From DAOTUB01 sp034437455 (GTDB lineage: Bacteria > Chloroflexota > Anaerolineae > B4-G1): a stretch of 14,416 nt of DNA. Under the pieces are notes generated by a model. That model saw only the letters and a program-made list of their open reading frames with translations, made no database searches and had not been told where the DNA came from. The position numbers and the translations under genes are program-made. The first letter of the stretch is position 1, and every line of letters starts with the position of its first letter. The DNA lies in assembly GCA_034437455.1 (NCBI GenBank), contig DAOTUB010000246.1, positions 1 to 14,416 of the forward strand, in the 5' to 3' direction. Positions 5,186 to 12,683 of the stretch are shown here, one piece after another.

Positions 5186-6628
5186 ATGCTAAAGCTATTC
5201 AGACGCCGCAAACGTCGCAAAGTCTTTGTCGCGGGTCTCGACTGCGCCCCACCGCCCGTGCTGTTCCACACCAGCGCCGAGACGAACCTGGGGCTGAAGG
5301 AGCAACTGCCCAACCTGAGCCGCCTGATCGATGAGGGCATCTACGGGCCGCTCTCCAGTTCCATCCCCTGCATCACCGTCCCGGCCTGGTGCTCGATGCT
5401 CTCCAGTAAGGATCCCGGCGTGTTGGGCTTTTACGGCTTTCGGAACCGCGCCGATCACTCCTACGACCGCATGAGCATCGCCACGGCCAACGCCATCCAC
5501 GAGAAGCGGGTCTGGGACATTCTCAGCGAGACCGACAAGAACTCGATCGTCGTCGGCGTGCCGCAGACGTATCCCATCAAGCCGCTCAAGGGGCATCTGA
5601 TCAGCAGTTTCCTCACCCCCAGCACCGATCGGCAGTACACCTACCCCAACGAACTGCGCTACGAGATCGACCGGGTGCTGGGCGGCCAACCCTACGACGT
5701 AGACGTGGGCCAGTTCCGCACCGAGGACAAGGATTACCTGCTGCGGCAGATCCAGGAGATGACCGAAAAGCGGTTCGCCGTCATCAAGTATCTCCTCCGA
5801 GAAAAGCCGTGGGATTTCTTCATGTTCGTCGAGATCGGGCTGGACCGCATCCACCACGGGATGTGGAAGTACTGGGCCTCGGACCATCCCAAGTACGAGC
5901 CGGGCAATCCCTACGAGAACGCCATCCCTGACTATTACCGCTACCTGGATCGAGAGCTGGGTGAGATACTGGGGATGCTGGACGACGACACGATGTTGAT
6001 GGTCGTCTCTGACCACGGGGCCAAGTCGATGGAGGGCGGCTTTGCCGTCAACCAGTGGCTGCGCCGGGAAGGGTTGTTGGTGTTGAAAGAGGAGCCGCGC
6101 TACGAGGGCATCGTCCCCTTCGAGAAAGTGGAGGTGGACTGGGAAAAGACCACCGCCTGGGGAGCCGGTGGCTACTATGCCCGCATCTTTATGAACGTCG
6201 AGGGGCGAGAACCGCAGGGCAAGATCCCCGCCCGCGATTACGAAAAGGCACGGGACGAGCTTAAGGAACGGATCGAGGCGATCCCCGATCACGAGGGCAA
6301 GCCGATGGGTTCGGTCGTCTTCAAGCCCGAGGAATTATATCGCGAGGTACGCAACGTCCCGCCCGACCTGATGGTCTACTTTGGCAACCTGCGCTGGCGG
6401 TCCATAGGCTCCTTTGGCCTGCCCGATGTCTACACCTTCGAGAACGACCTGGGGCCGGACGATGCCAACCACGATCAGGATGGTGTCTTTATCCTGTGGG
6501 ACCCGCGCCAGGATCACAAGGGGCACTACGTAGAGGAGTTGCAATTGATGGACGTGGCCCCCACGGTGCTCGATCTGATGGGGGAGCAGATACCGCCAGA
6601 TATGCAGGGCAAGGTCGTGCAGCGGTAA
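5186..6628 (+). CDS. Alkaline phosphatase superfamily phosphodiesterase/nucleotide pyrophosphatase-like hydrolase
   Basis: Predicted two-metal phosphoesterase of 480 aa; the substrate is unknown. The metal and catalytic residues of the type I phosphodiesterase/nucleotide pyrophosphatase family are visible in order: D19 in AGLDC, nucleophile T64 in CITVPAW, D220 and H224 in GLDRIHHGMW, D276-H277 in VVSDHGAKS, and H429 in NHDQDGVF. The end PTVLDLMGEQIPPDMQGK is the usual C-terminus of this superfamily. There is no signal peptide, only a basic N-terminus (RRRKRRK), so it is probably cytosolic. The start has AAGGA at 5173-5177, 8 nt upstream. It lies 69 bp after sat, suggesting cotranscription, and 9 nt before the M23 peptidase. 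An enzyme splitting phosphoanhydrides or APS-like nucleotides beside Sat is attractive but unproven; phosphoglycerate mutase-like activity is less likely. Confidence 0.85.
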   Translation: MLKLFRRRKRRKVFVAGLDCAPPPVLFHTSAETNLGLKEQLPNLSRLIDEGIYGPLSSSIPCITVPAWCSMLSSKDPGVLGFYGFRNRADHSYDRMSIATANAIHEKRVWDILSETDKNSIVVGVPQTYPIKPLKGHLISSFLTPSTDRQYTYPNELRYEIDRVLGGQPYDVDVGQFRTEDKDYLLRQIQEMTEKRFAVIKYLLREKPWDFFMFVEIGLDRIHHGMWKYWASDHPKYEPGNPYENAIPDYYRYLDRELGEILGMLDDDTMLMVVSDHGAKSMEGGFAVNQWLRREGLLVLKEEPRYEGIVPFEKVEVDWEKTTAWGAGGYYARIFMNVEGREPQGKIPARDYEKARDELKERIEAIPDHEGKPMGSVVFKPEELYREVRNVPPDLMVYFGNLRWRSIGSFGLPDVYTFENDLGPDDANHDQDGVFILWDPRQDHKGHYVEELQLMDVAPTVLDLMGEQIPPDMQGKVVQR

Positions 6629-6637
6629 GGAACAGAG

Positions 6638-7582
6638 ATGAAATCAACCGAGGGCGGGAGAGGCCTTCTTTCTCTACTGAGATGGGTGGCTCTGGCGGCT
6701 ATCCTGGCGGCGGCGGCCTACCTGGCCGGAGTGGCGCTGGCTCAACACCTGCTGGAACCGCCCTCAGCGCCCCCTGGCCCGACGCAGATGGCGGCCCCAG
6801 TGCCGACCCAAGCCGCCGCTATCCAGCTCACTCCCGGCGACCCGGTAGAAGGAACGTTGGCCGAAGGGGCTGGAGACGAATGGCAATTTCAAGGCCGCGT
6901 TGGGCACTCGGTCACCATCGAAACGTGGCTCCACCCTGGCTCCGGTTCCAGCGTGGAGGCCGAATTGACCGTCCAATTGATCGGACCTGAGGAAACCGTG
7001 CTTGCCAGCGAGACTGGTTCCGTATTTCTGCCCCCCTACCTGGTCGCGCCGCGCCTGCCAGCCGACGGCTCCTACCGCGTGCAGGTGGCACCAACGTCAG
7101 GATCGCCCGGCCGTTATTCTCTTCTGCTGACTTTTTCAGATGCTCCCGCGCCCGTCACGCCGGGAACGCCATCGTATCAGCAGCCGACAGCCGCGGCCCC
7201 AGTTGCATCTCAAGTACAATTTGTATGGCCCTCCACGCGGCGCGCGATCTCTGGCTGGACCTTTCACGACCCCCGCAACCCTGGTCACATCGGCCTCGAC
7301 ATCGCGGCCAGCATGTGGGATCCCATCGTCGCGGTGGCCGACGGCGTGGTGGTCTTTGCCGACTGGGGCGGGGGATACGGCAACCTGGTCATCGTGGAGC
7401 ACGGCGACTGGCGCTCTTATTACGCCCATCTTTCCGAGATCGTGGTCGAGCTTGGGCAGGAGGTGCGTCAAGAGGAACTCCTGGGCGGGGCAGGCAGCAC
7501 CGGCTATTCTACCGGACCGCATCTGCACTTTGAACTGCGCTATCTGGGCCGCCCGGTAGATCCCCACATCCATTTGCCATAG
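6638..7582 (+). CDS. Membrane-anchored M23 family metallopeptidase with PPC-like domain
   Basis: Predicted zinc endopeptidase of 314 aa acting on the cell wall or another extracytoplasmic target. The order is: hydrophobic segment (about 14-37, a signal anchor), a Pro/Ala-rich linker (40-62), a PPC-like beta domain (64-167: PGDPVEGTLAEGAGDEWQF, then LPADGSYRVQV and GRYSLLL), a second linker, then the M23 domain (about 194-312). The zinc ligands fit H217 and D221 (HIGLD) and H297 in HLHFE. H264 (YYAHL) and H295 complete the lysostaphin-type catalytic set, so it looks active. AAGGA (6627-6631), overlapping the upstream TAA, lies 6 nt before the ATG. It is 9 nt after the phosphodiesterase-like gene, indicating one operon. 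The target, peptidoglycan crosslinks or another protein, cannot be read from the sequence. Confidence 0.9.
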   Translation: MKSTEGGRGLLSLLRWVALAAILAAAAYLAGVALAQHLLEPPSAPPGPTQMAAPVPTQAAAIQLTPGDPVEGTLAEGAGDEWQFQGRVGHSVTIETWLHPGSGSSVEAELTVQLIGPEETVLASETGSVFLPPYLVAPRLPADGSYRVQVAPTSGSPGRYSLLLTFSDAPAPVTPGTPSYQQPTAAAPVASQVQFVWPSTRRAISGWTFHDPRNPGHIGLDIAASMWDPIVAVADGVVVFADWGGGYGNLVIVEHGDWRSYYAHLSEIVVELGQEVRQEELLGGAGSTGYSTGPHLHFELRYLGRPVDPHIHLP

Positions 7583-7610
7583 CATGATGCATTCATGAAG
7601 GAGGAGATCT

Positions 7611-8945
7611 ATGAAACGCCTACTTTCCATCACATTGCTCGTGACATTTCTGGCGGCCCTGACGCCGGCCGTCGCATATGCCGGCCCGCTCGCGCAGGGC
7701 GGAGGCGAGGGAGCGACGGACGGCATCGGCAGCGTCATCGGCACCCTGGGGCTTTACGCCGCGATGATGGCGGTCCTGGCCATCGGTGCCGAGGTACTGA
7801 TCGACGCCATCCGCCCCATCTTTGGCCTCAAGCGCAAAACATCGGCCTCGGAGGCCCTGGAAGACATGAAACAATGGCTGCCCGGCACGCTGGAGGAGCT
7901 GGGCGTCGATGCTCCAACACAGCAAAAACTCGACGAGCAGATCGAGACGCTCAAAGAGGTGACGACTCAATTCGAGGACAATGCGGAAAAAGTGCGCCGG
8001 GCGGTGCACGAGCAACTGCCGAACATCCTCAAGGATCTGGCCATCCACTCCCTCGACGACACGCTGGATAAACATTGGCCGAAACTGGAAAAACGCCTGC
8101 AGTCGATCGCGCCTGACCTCGACGCGGTGGACGTAAAAGCCTGGCTAGAGGCCACGCTCACTCGTCTGAGAGAGGAAAACGTGGCCGAACTGGCCGTCCA
8201 TCTGCAATCGATCACCACGCTGCTCGACACTGTACGCGAACAGAACAACAAGCTCCAGGGGCCGCTACTCAAGTTCTGGCGCTGGTTGCGCGGCAGCCTG
8301 GTGAACGTTGGCGACGCTATCGAAACACAGGAAAAGATCCCCCAGAGATTGCGCAGCGTCCTCATAACCCTGTGTCGCATCCCGGCCTATCTGGAATATT
8401 CCATAGCCTGGCTGCGCAGGAAGCTACCCGATGGCGACACGCTCCGCGAGCGGATCGATAACCTCGGCAAATACAAGCCATTTGACCCGCTCCTGACCCT
8501 GGAAGAGGCAGCCAAGCGCATTCTAGAAGAAGATACGGCGATCAAAGATCACGAAAAGAGCCGCATCGCCTGGCTGCGCATTCTCTCTGGTATTGTGGGG
8601 ATCGTCCTGGCCGCCACCATGCAGGTAGATTCTCTCCAACTGCTCGAACCGGTCCTGGGAGGCGCCGCCAACACCTTCCGCCCGCCGCACGAGGCCGACC
8701 AAACGGTCGAATGGTACTCCTTTGAGATGATCATCGAGCGGGAACAAGAGAGTGGAGATATCGATCCCACGCTAGGGCTTCCTGGTATGCTCGGAACGGC
8801 CACGGCTACGCTCCTCGGCCTCTCGCCGGGCATCGTCCTAAGTGGCCTGGGCGCGGCTGCCGGGTCTGGCTTCTGGCACGATCAATTGGACAAACTCCGC
8901 AAAGCCAAACGGGTCGTCACGCAGGTAGAAGCGATGAGCGGATAA
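7611..8945 (+). CDS. Exported or membrane protein with a helical middle domain, unknown function
   Basis: A 444-aa protein I cannot assign to a named family. Residues 1-24 form a signal peptide ending AYA-G. A hydrophobic helix spans about 41-71. Residues 75-320 are helical, charged and Leu-rich (for example 100-165 and 175-215), likely coiled coil. Hydrophobic segments at about 322-338 and 391-418 follow, and the end is GSGFWHDQLDKLRKAKR. From memory, a short Phe-Trp-x-Asp-Leu-x-Lys ending after a Gly-rich membrane segment recurs in uncharacterised bacterial membrane proteins. A strong site, AAGGAGG at 7598-7604, lies 6 nt before the ATG. It starts 28 nt after the M23 gene, so the two probably work together at the envelope. 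It converges on the membrane-protein gene ending at 8972, with a small GGCGA/TCGCC hairpin (8955-8967) between. Confidence 0.7.
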   Translation: MKRLLSITLLVTFLAALTPAVAYAGPLAQGGGEGATDGIGSVIGTLGLYAAMMAVLAIGAEVLIDAIRPIFGLKRKTSASEALEDMKQWLPGTLEELGVDAPTQQKLDEQIETLKEVTTQFEDNAEKVRRAVHEQLPNILKDLAIHSLDDTLDKHWPKLEKRLQSIAPDLDAVDVKAWLEATLTRLREENVAELAVHLQSITTLLDTVREQNNKLQGPLLKFWRWLRGSLVNVGDAIETQEKIPQRLRSVLITLCRIPAYLEYSIAWLRRKLPDGDTLRERIDNLGKYKPFDPLLTLEEAAKRILEEDTAIKDHEKSRIAWLRILSGIVGIVLAATMQVDSLQLLEPVLGGAANTFRPPHEADQTVEWYSFEMIIEREQESGDIDPTLGLPGMLGTATATLLGLSPGIVLSGLGAAAGSGFWHDQLDKLRKAKRVVTQVEAMSG

Positions 8946-8954
8946 GTCCAAAGC

Positions 8955-8967
8955 GGCGATGGTCGCC
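8955..8967. terminator. Weak hairpin between convergent genes
   Basis: GGCGA, TGG loop, TCGCC in the 26-bp gap between convergent genes. There is no T-tract on either side, so its role as a terminator is uncertain. Confidence 0.25.
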
Positions 8968-8971
8968 GGGT

Positions 8972-9535
8972 CTATTGAGGAGGTGGCACCCGTCTTCGCC
9001 ACAGCTTGTATCCGCCCATGGCCAGCGTGAACCAGACGGTGACGACCAGAATACTGACCCAGGGCGACCAGGTGCCGACCGCAAAACGGATAATGATCAG
9101 AGAAACCAGGCAAGACACACCGAGCGCGAACAGACGAACCACACCGATTCGTTCCTGAGCCGCTATATCCTGCGCTGTGCCCAGAGCTGCGCCCGCTATC
9201 AGCCCGGCGACGATATCGGTACGCCAACTGCTCCAGTCCGCGTGCAGGTAGGCCACAAACAGAGCGATCAGGATGGAAAAGACCAAGATGTTGGCCACGA
9301 TCGCCCGCAGAGATTCGCGGTGGCCCTCAAAGATTTTGCCCTCCGTGGAGATCATGGACAGGGCGCTGAGCAGACTGCCTCCCACGATACAGGCAGTAGC
9401 GGCCAGCCAATTCCGATCCCAGAACCAGAACCCACCGATCCCCGCGGCGATCAAGGGGATATTTTGAATCGCCTCCCAATACATAACGGCAAGGAACTCT
9501 TTGATACCAACCGGTTCAGTAACTCGTGTCTCCAT
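8972..9535 (-). CDS. Six-helix integral membrane protein, unknown function
   Basis: A 187-aa inner-membrane protein with about six predicted helices (roughly 24-38, 43-61, 78-97, 106-122, 131-150 and 158-176), ending in a basic tail (LWRRRVPPPQ). I recognise no transporter or enzyme motif; the polar loops EGKIFEGHRES and AQDIAAQERIG may mark conserved cytosolic turns. ATG 9535 is chosen because AAAGGAGG (9543-9550) lies 7 nt upstream. A GTG at 9568 would add 11 residues and overlap the stop of DUF166 but has no such site. The gene follows DUF166 by 29 bp on the same strand and is probably in its operon. Confidence 0.75.
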   Translation of the reverse strand: METRVTEPVGIKEFLAVMYWEAIQNIPLIAAGIGGFWFWDRNWLAATACIVGGSLLSALSMISTEGKIFEGHRESLRAIVANILVFSILIALFVAYLHADWSSWRTDIVAGLIAGAALGTAQDIAAQERIGVVRLFALGVSCLVSLIIIRFAVGTWSPWVSILVVTVWFTLAMGGYKLWRRRVPPPQ

Positions 9536-9542
9536 CGCTATG

Positions 9543-9550
9543 CCTCCTTT
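9543..9550 (-). promoter_or_regulatory. Ribosome binding site that fixes the start at 9535
   Basis: AAAGGAGG on the minus strand, 7 nt before ATG 9533-9535, which decides against the upstream GTG at 9568. Confidence 0.75.
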
Positions 9551-9564
9551 GCACAGGCGGCGGC

Positions 9565-10344
9565 TCACTCCTCGCTCAATTTGCCGGGCACCACGTAGGC
9601 GATCTCCCGATATGGCCGCACCTGTTCCCCTACCTCGTCCTTGAGGATGTTGCCAGAGATGTGCATGATCGTGTCGTTAAAGTCGGGGTCCTTGCCCATC
9701 CCGGCCAGGCAGGGGTAGTGGTGATGGAGCAACCCCGCCTCCTGCCCCGCGTCGTTGGCCGAGACGCCCACCAATCCCTGGGCCACGTGGTGGGCGCAGC
9801 CGCAGACAGCGTCTCGCACGACATCCACCTCGGTGATGGTTCGTGTGTCCGGGTCCACGGTGATGTGAAACTTGGGCCGACCAAAGTAGCGGGCGAACTT
9901 GGAGATCCGCGGATCGTCGTATTCCTGCCGATGGCGGCGGACGTTGTAGTGAGTCTCGGTCAACGAGCAGAGGGGCTTGGGTGTGACGCAGGCCACATCC
10001 ATATCCTCCAGCCACCCGCGCAGTTGGCGGGCCAATCCCCGCGGCAGCCACTCCTCCCGGTCCACCGGCGCGATGACGGCTCGCGCGCCCGTCATCCTCG
10101 CTATCTCGGGGATCAACTCTGCCACGCCCTTGTGCTCGCCGAACGCCAGGATCAGGTCGGTGGAGGGAAGCGATTCCGGCAAATAGTCCTCCGGGTAATC
10201 AACGATGGGCGGGAGGATCGCCGGAGCCTGCCATACTTCGATCTGCCAGTCATCGGGGCCACAGCTGGCAACCGCAGCGGTTGCTTGGATATTGTCCACG
10301 TGCCGCTGGCCGTATTCGCCGGTGATGATCGCTAGAATTCGCAT
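9565..10344 (-). CDS. DUF166 domain protein (thymidylate synthase-like name, function unknown)
   Basis: A 259-aa cytosolic protein resembling DUF166, a family best known from methanogens and some bacteria and of unproven function. Features: a Rossmann-like N-terminus MRILAIITGEYG, then DLILAFGEHKG, and a Cys/His-rich half with C119, C126 (TPKPLCSL), C181 and C183 (CGCAHH at 181-186), a HHHYPC run (207-212) and a hydrophobic end. The Cys/His clusters suggest bound metal or a thiol chemistry. I take ATG 10344 because GAGGAG (10353-10358) lies 8 nt upstream; a GTG at 10353 would overlap this site. It is downstream of the hairpin at 10368-10400 and 29 bp upstream of the membrane protein. The thymidylate synthase label is historic and should not be taken as activity. 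Confidence 0.8.
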   Translation of the reverse strand: MRILAIITGEYGQRHVDNIQATAAVASCGPDDWQIEVWQAPAILPPIVDYPEDYLPESLPSTDLILAFGEHKGVAELIPEIARMTGARAVIAPVDREEWLPRGLARQLRGWLEDMDVACVTPKPLCSLTETHYNVRRHRQEYDDPRISKFARYFGRPKFHITVDPDTRTITEVDVVRDAVCGCAHHVAQGLVGVSANDAGQEAGLLHHHYPCLAGMGKDPDFNDTIMHISGNILKDEVGEQVRPYREIAYVVPGKLSEE

Positions 10345-10367
10345 TGTACTCACTCCTCTGTGGAGAG

Positions 10368-10400
10368 AGAAACCGGGTTTTTTAGAAAAACCCGGTTTCT
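10368..10400. terminator. 15-bp hairpin after the DUF438 gene (terminator or dispersed repeat)
   Basis: Arms 10368-10382 and 10386-10400 are perfectly complementary (AGAAACCGGGTTTTT against its complement) with a 3-base loop. It sits in the 57-bp gap just past the DUF438 stop at 10402. The stem base holds runs of A and T, which gives a stem ending in U residues when read on either strand but no long separate T-tract. It could end the upstream operon, attenuate expression of DUF166, or be a dispersed palindrome; a partial echo, AGAAACCCGGTT, is at 3822-3833. Confidence 0.6.
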
Positions 10401-10401
10401 T

Positions 10402-11595
10402 TCATTCTTCGTCCAGCAGTCGCCGCTCCCCTTCCAAGGTGCGGATGTGGGTGATGTCCTGGCTCACCTCCAACGTCCCCTGGTACTCGCCCTGCCCGTC
10501 GTGGACGGCAAAATAGCGGATGTGGATAAATTTGCCCTGGATCTGAATCCAGAACTCGGCCTCGTCACGGCGACCGGCGCGAAAGTCGTCCAGGATGCGC
10601 TGCACCCGGTGGACGCTGGCGGGTGGGTGGCACTGCTGCACCTTGCGCCCGATGATGGCGGGCGAGCGGGGAAAAATCCGCTCCCGACCCTGAGAAAAGT
10701 AGCGCACCGTGTCCTCCGCGTCCACGTAGGTGACGTCAACAGGCAGGTGAGTCAGCAGACGATTGACCTCCCCTGCCGTGAGCGCGCCGGTATCCAGATG
10801 AAGCAGATCGCCCATCGCCCCTCTCTCCTCGACCGGCAACGCGGACTCCTGAATGTCGGCATCGGGCGGCCATTGGTGGCCAGGTTGCACGTAGCAGTAG
10901 CCTACCTCCGCCTCCTGATCGCGGATCGCCATCCACTCTTCCTCGCTCAACTTTTCCAGGGCCATGGGAAACAGGATGTGTTCCTCTTTGTAGAACATCT
11001 CGCGAATGGCGGCAGCGAGCGGCTCAAAGACCTCGGCAACGCGGTCCTCGTCGGGAGCGTCGGCCAACAACGCTTCGAGCGTTTTCCAGCCGGCGCGCAC
11101 GTCATCGTGGATGGCCCACATCACCGACGATGGCCCCACAAAGTTGTGTTTCTCCAGGTAAGGGAACAGGATGTTCTCCTTGCGCAGGTAGTGTCTCTCG
11201 TACTCGCGCAGTTCTTGGAGTTGCGCGCGGGCCTGCTCCCATTCGGACGCGCCAAGCGCCGCCTCCAGTTCGTCCAGCACGCGCCCGGCGGCTCCATTTT
11301 CGGCGAGGAAGGTATAGACCGGGTGACAGGGGATCGTCCCTGGCTTCGCCTGGGCCTCCAATGACTCGCGAAAGACCGCCACGTGCACGTCGCACAGCCG
11401 CTTGACCTCCGCCTCCGGCAATCCCTCGGCGATCAGGGCTTGCTCGATCTCGGCGATCTCGGTCGCGCCCACGTCGTGCAACAACGCGGCGAACTCTTCC
11501 TTGACCTCCTCGACCGTCTGGCCCTCGTGTAACTGGCGGATCACTCGCTTGAGGGTCTCTTTACGTTTTGTCTGGTTATTGATGTACTCGCTCAT
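10402..11595 (-). CDS. DUF438 - hemerythrin HHE - PAS protein
   Basis: A 397-aa cytosolic protein with three domains in the order common for this family. DUF438 is at about 13-80 (LKRVIRQLHEGQTVEEVKEEF and EAEVKRLCDVHVAVF). The hemerythrin-like four-helix domain is at about 88-215, with candidate ligands H91, H135, E140, H163, E204 and H206 (KEEHILFP). The PAS domain is at about 270-385, ending GTLEVSQDITHIRTLEGE. The family is known from anaerobes and is thought to sense or bind O2 or NO through the diiron site and a PAS ligand; its output here is unknown because no kinase or cyclase is attached. AGGAGGT (11601-11607) lies 5 nt before the ATG, inside the end of the methyltransferase gene 3 nt away. 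Its position after the flavodiiron gene supports an oxygen or NO role. Confidence 0.92.
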   Translation of the reverse strand: MSEYINNQTKRKETLKRVIRQLHEGQTVEEVKEEFAALLHDVGATEIAEIEQALIAEGLPEAEVKRLCDVHVAVFRESLEAQAKPGTIPCHPVYTFLAENGAAGRVLDELEAALGASEWEQARAQLQELREYERHYLRKENILFPYLEKHNFVGPSSVMWAIHDDVRAGWKTLEALLADAPDEDRVAEVFEPLAAAIREMFYKEEHILFPMALEKLSEEEWMAIRDQEAEVGYCYVQPGHQWPPDADIQESALPVEERGAMGDLLHLDTGALTAGEVNRLLTHLPVDVTYVDAEDTVRYFSQGRERIFPRSPAIIGRKVQQCHPPASVHRVQRILDDFRAGRRDEAEFWIQIQGKFIHIRYFAVHDGQGEYQGTLEVSQDITHIRTLEGERRLLDEE

Positions 11596-11598
11596 CGC

Positions 11599-12354
11599 TC
11601 ACCTCCTCGCGGTCAAGATCAGATTTCCACTCGTCTCTAGATCGAAGGGCGCGCCGTTCGTATCGCCGTAACCGACGATAGCTCCAAAGCCCGCCTTTGC
11701 CAGCGCCAATGCCAACTCATCCTGCCGCAGAGGCCACAGCCGCGTCGACGCGATCTGCTGGCTCCAGTGACCCGCCCTCTCTCGCCGCAGGGTCGCCAGG
11801 TTGAACGTGAGCGTGCCATCAGGTTCAAAATCGTAGAAGCGCAGGAAAATCCACTCATCCTCCCCTTCCCGATGAGACTGCGGATCCATCCATCGCTCGC
11901 GGCGGGCCAGCACCGCGTCAAAGTTGCGGTTCTGGATCAGGAGCAACCCCTCGGGGCGCAGGCAGGCGGCAAAGTCGGCCAGCGCCGCCGCCAGCTCGGC
12001 GGGGGTCAGCAGGTGAGGCAATGAGTTACCCAGGCAGAGCACGGCGTCAAACTCGGTCCCCAGTTGCGCGCTCAACTCGCCAAAGCCCGCCGCCTCGAAC
12101 CGCACGTCAACCCTCGCGTCGGCGGCGTTGGCCCGCGCGCGCTCGATCATCTCCGCGCTCAAGTCGGCTCCCACCACCTGGTACCCTCGCCGGGCCAGCG
12201 CGATGGCGTGCATCCCCGTGCCACAGGCCGAGTCCAAAACAAGACGGGCGCCCACGGCCTCTAGCTCGCGCTCGATGAAGGGAAGCTCTGCCGCCAGCCG
12301 CGCCGACCAGTTCACAAAGCGATCGTAATCCGCGCTGAACCCATCGTACATCAT
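11599..12354 (-). CDS. Class I SAM-dependent methyltransferase
   Basis: A 251-aa methyltransferase; substrate unknown. Motif I is LVLDSACGTGMHAIALARRG at 38-57. The acidic end of strand 2 is D64 in VVGADLS, FDAVLCLGNSLPHLLT (102-117) is motif II, and LRPEGLLLIQNRNFD (132-146) is the post-motif. The C-terminal half has the beta-rich WIFLRFYDFEPDGTLTFNLATL typical of small-molecule methyltransferases. The reading frame is open upstream as far as 13155, but that part is out-of-frame sequence of the genes at 12662 and 13862. The real start is ATG 12354, overlapping the TGA of the ThiS-like gene as TGATG, so translation is probably coupled; ATG 12351 is an alternative. Motif I resembles that of the methyltransferase at 884, but the C-terminal halves differ. 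Confidence 0.88.
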   Translation of the reverse strand: MMYDGFSADYDRFVNWSARLAAELPFIERELEAVGARLVLDSACGTGMHAIALARRGYQVVGADLSAEMIERARANAADARVDVRFEAAGFGELSAQLGTEFDAVLCLGNSLPHLLTPAELAAALADFAACLRPEGLLLIQNRNFDAVLARRERWMDPQSHREGEDEWIFLRFYDFEPDGTLTFNLATLRRERAGHWSQQIASTRLWPLRQDELALALAKAGFGAIVGYGDTNGAPFDLETSGNLILTARR

Positions 12355-12662
12355 CAGATCACCAGCAGTCCCATATCCTGGGCGAACAGTCCCAGCCGGT
12401 CGCCCGCCTGCACCGGCGTGTCCAATCCCTGGCCGACGCGATTTTCCCGGTACCTGAGCCAGGGGGCCATCGAGTTGCGGGTGGAAAGCAATGTCCCGTT
12501 CAAAAAGACGTGACAGACCTCGTCGGGCGAGATGCCCAACCGCTCCAACGCCGTCCTCACCGTCTCCTCCGGCTGCGTTTCCAGCCGCGCCACGCTCTCG
12601 CGGTCGGGCCGGGAATCGGGCACGTACCGGCGCAAGTTGCCATACAGATGAACCTCCACCAT
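12354..12662 (-). CDS. MoaD/ThiS-fold protein without C-terminal Gly-Gly
   Basis: A 102-aa ubiquitin-like beta-grasp protein. It begins MVEVHLYGNLRRYVP like MoaD/ThiS, has an LERLGISPDEVCHVFLNGTLL stretch (40-60), and continues LDTPVQAGDRLGLFAQDMGLLVI. True sulfur carriers end in a flexible Gly-Gly that is adenylated and thiocarboxylated; here the chain ends LLVI, so it cannot be a conventional carrier as encoded. Frameshift seems unlikely because the stop overlaps the next start neatly. ATG 12662 is chosen: the AGGAAGAGG site (12671-12679) ends 8 nt upstream and overlaps the GTG at 12671 that would be the longer start. The gene lies 21 nt after the flavodiiron gene and overlaps the methyltransferase by 1 nt. 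It may be a binding or regulatory protein of a molybdenum or tungsten, or redox, system; that is inference. Confidence 0.75.
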   Translation of the reverse strand: MVEVHLYGNLRRYVPDSRPDRESVARLETQPEETVRTALERLGISPDEVCHVFLNGTLLSTRNSMAPWLRYRENRVGQGLDTPVQAGDRLGLFAQDMGLLVI

Positions 12663-12683
12663 CAGCGACACCTCTTCCTGAGT

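Noticed and set aside
5195..6292. Long minus-strand open frame of 365 codons opposite the alkaline-phosphatase-like gene
   Set aside because: Translation has no recognisable domain, while the plus strand has a complete superfamily protein with all metal ligands. Long antisense frames are common in high-GC DNA.
10360..11364. Plus-strand open frame opposite the DUF438 gene
   Set aside because: The minus strand encodes a complete DUF438-hemerythrin-PAS protein; this is its antisense shadow.
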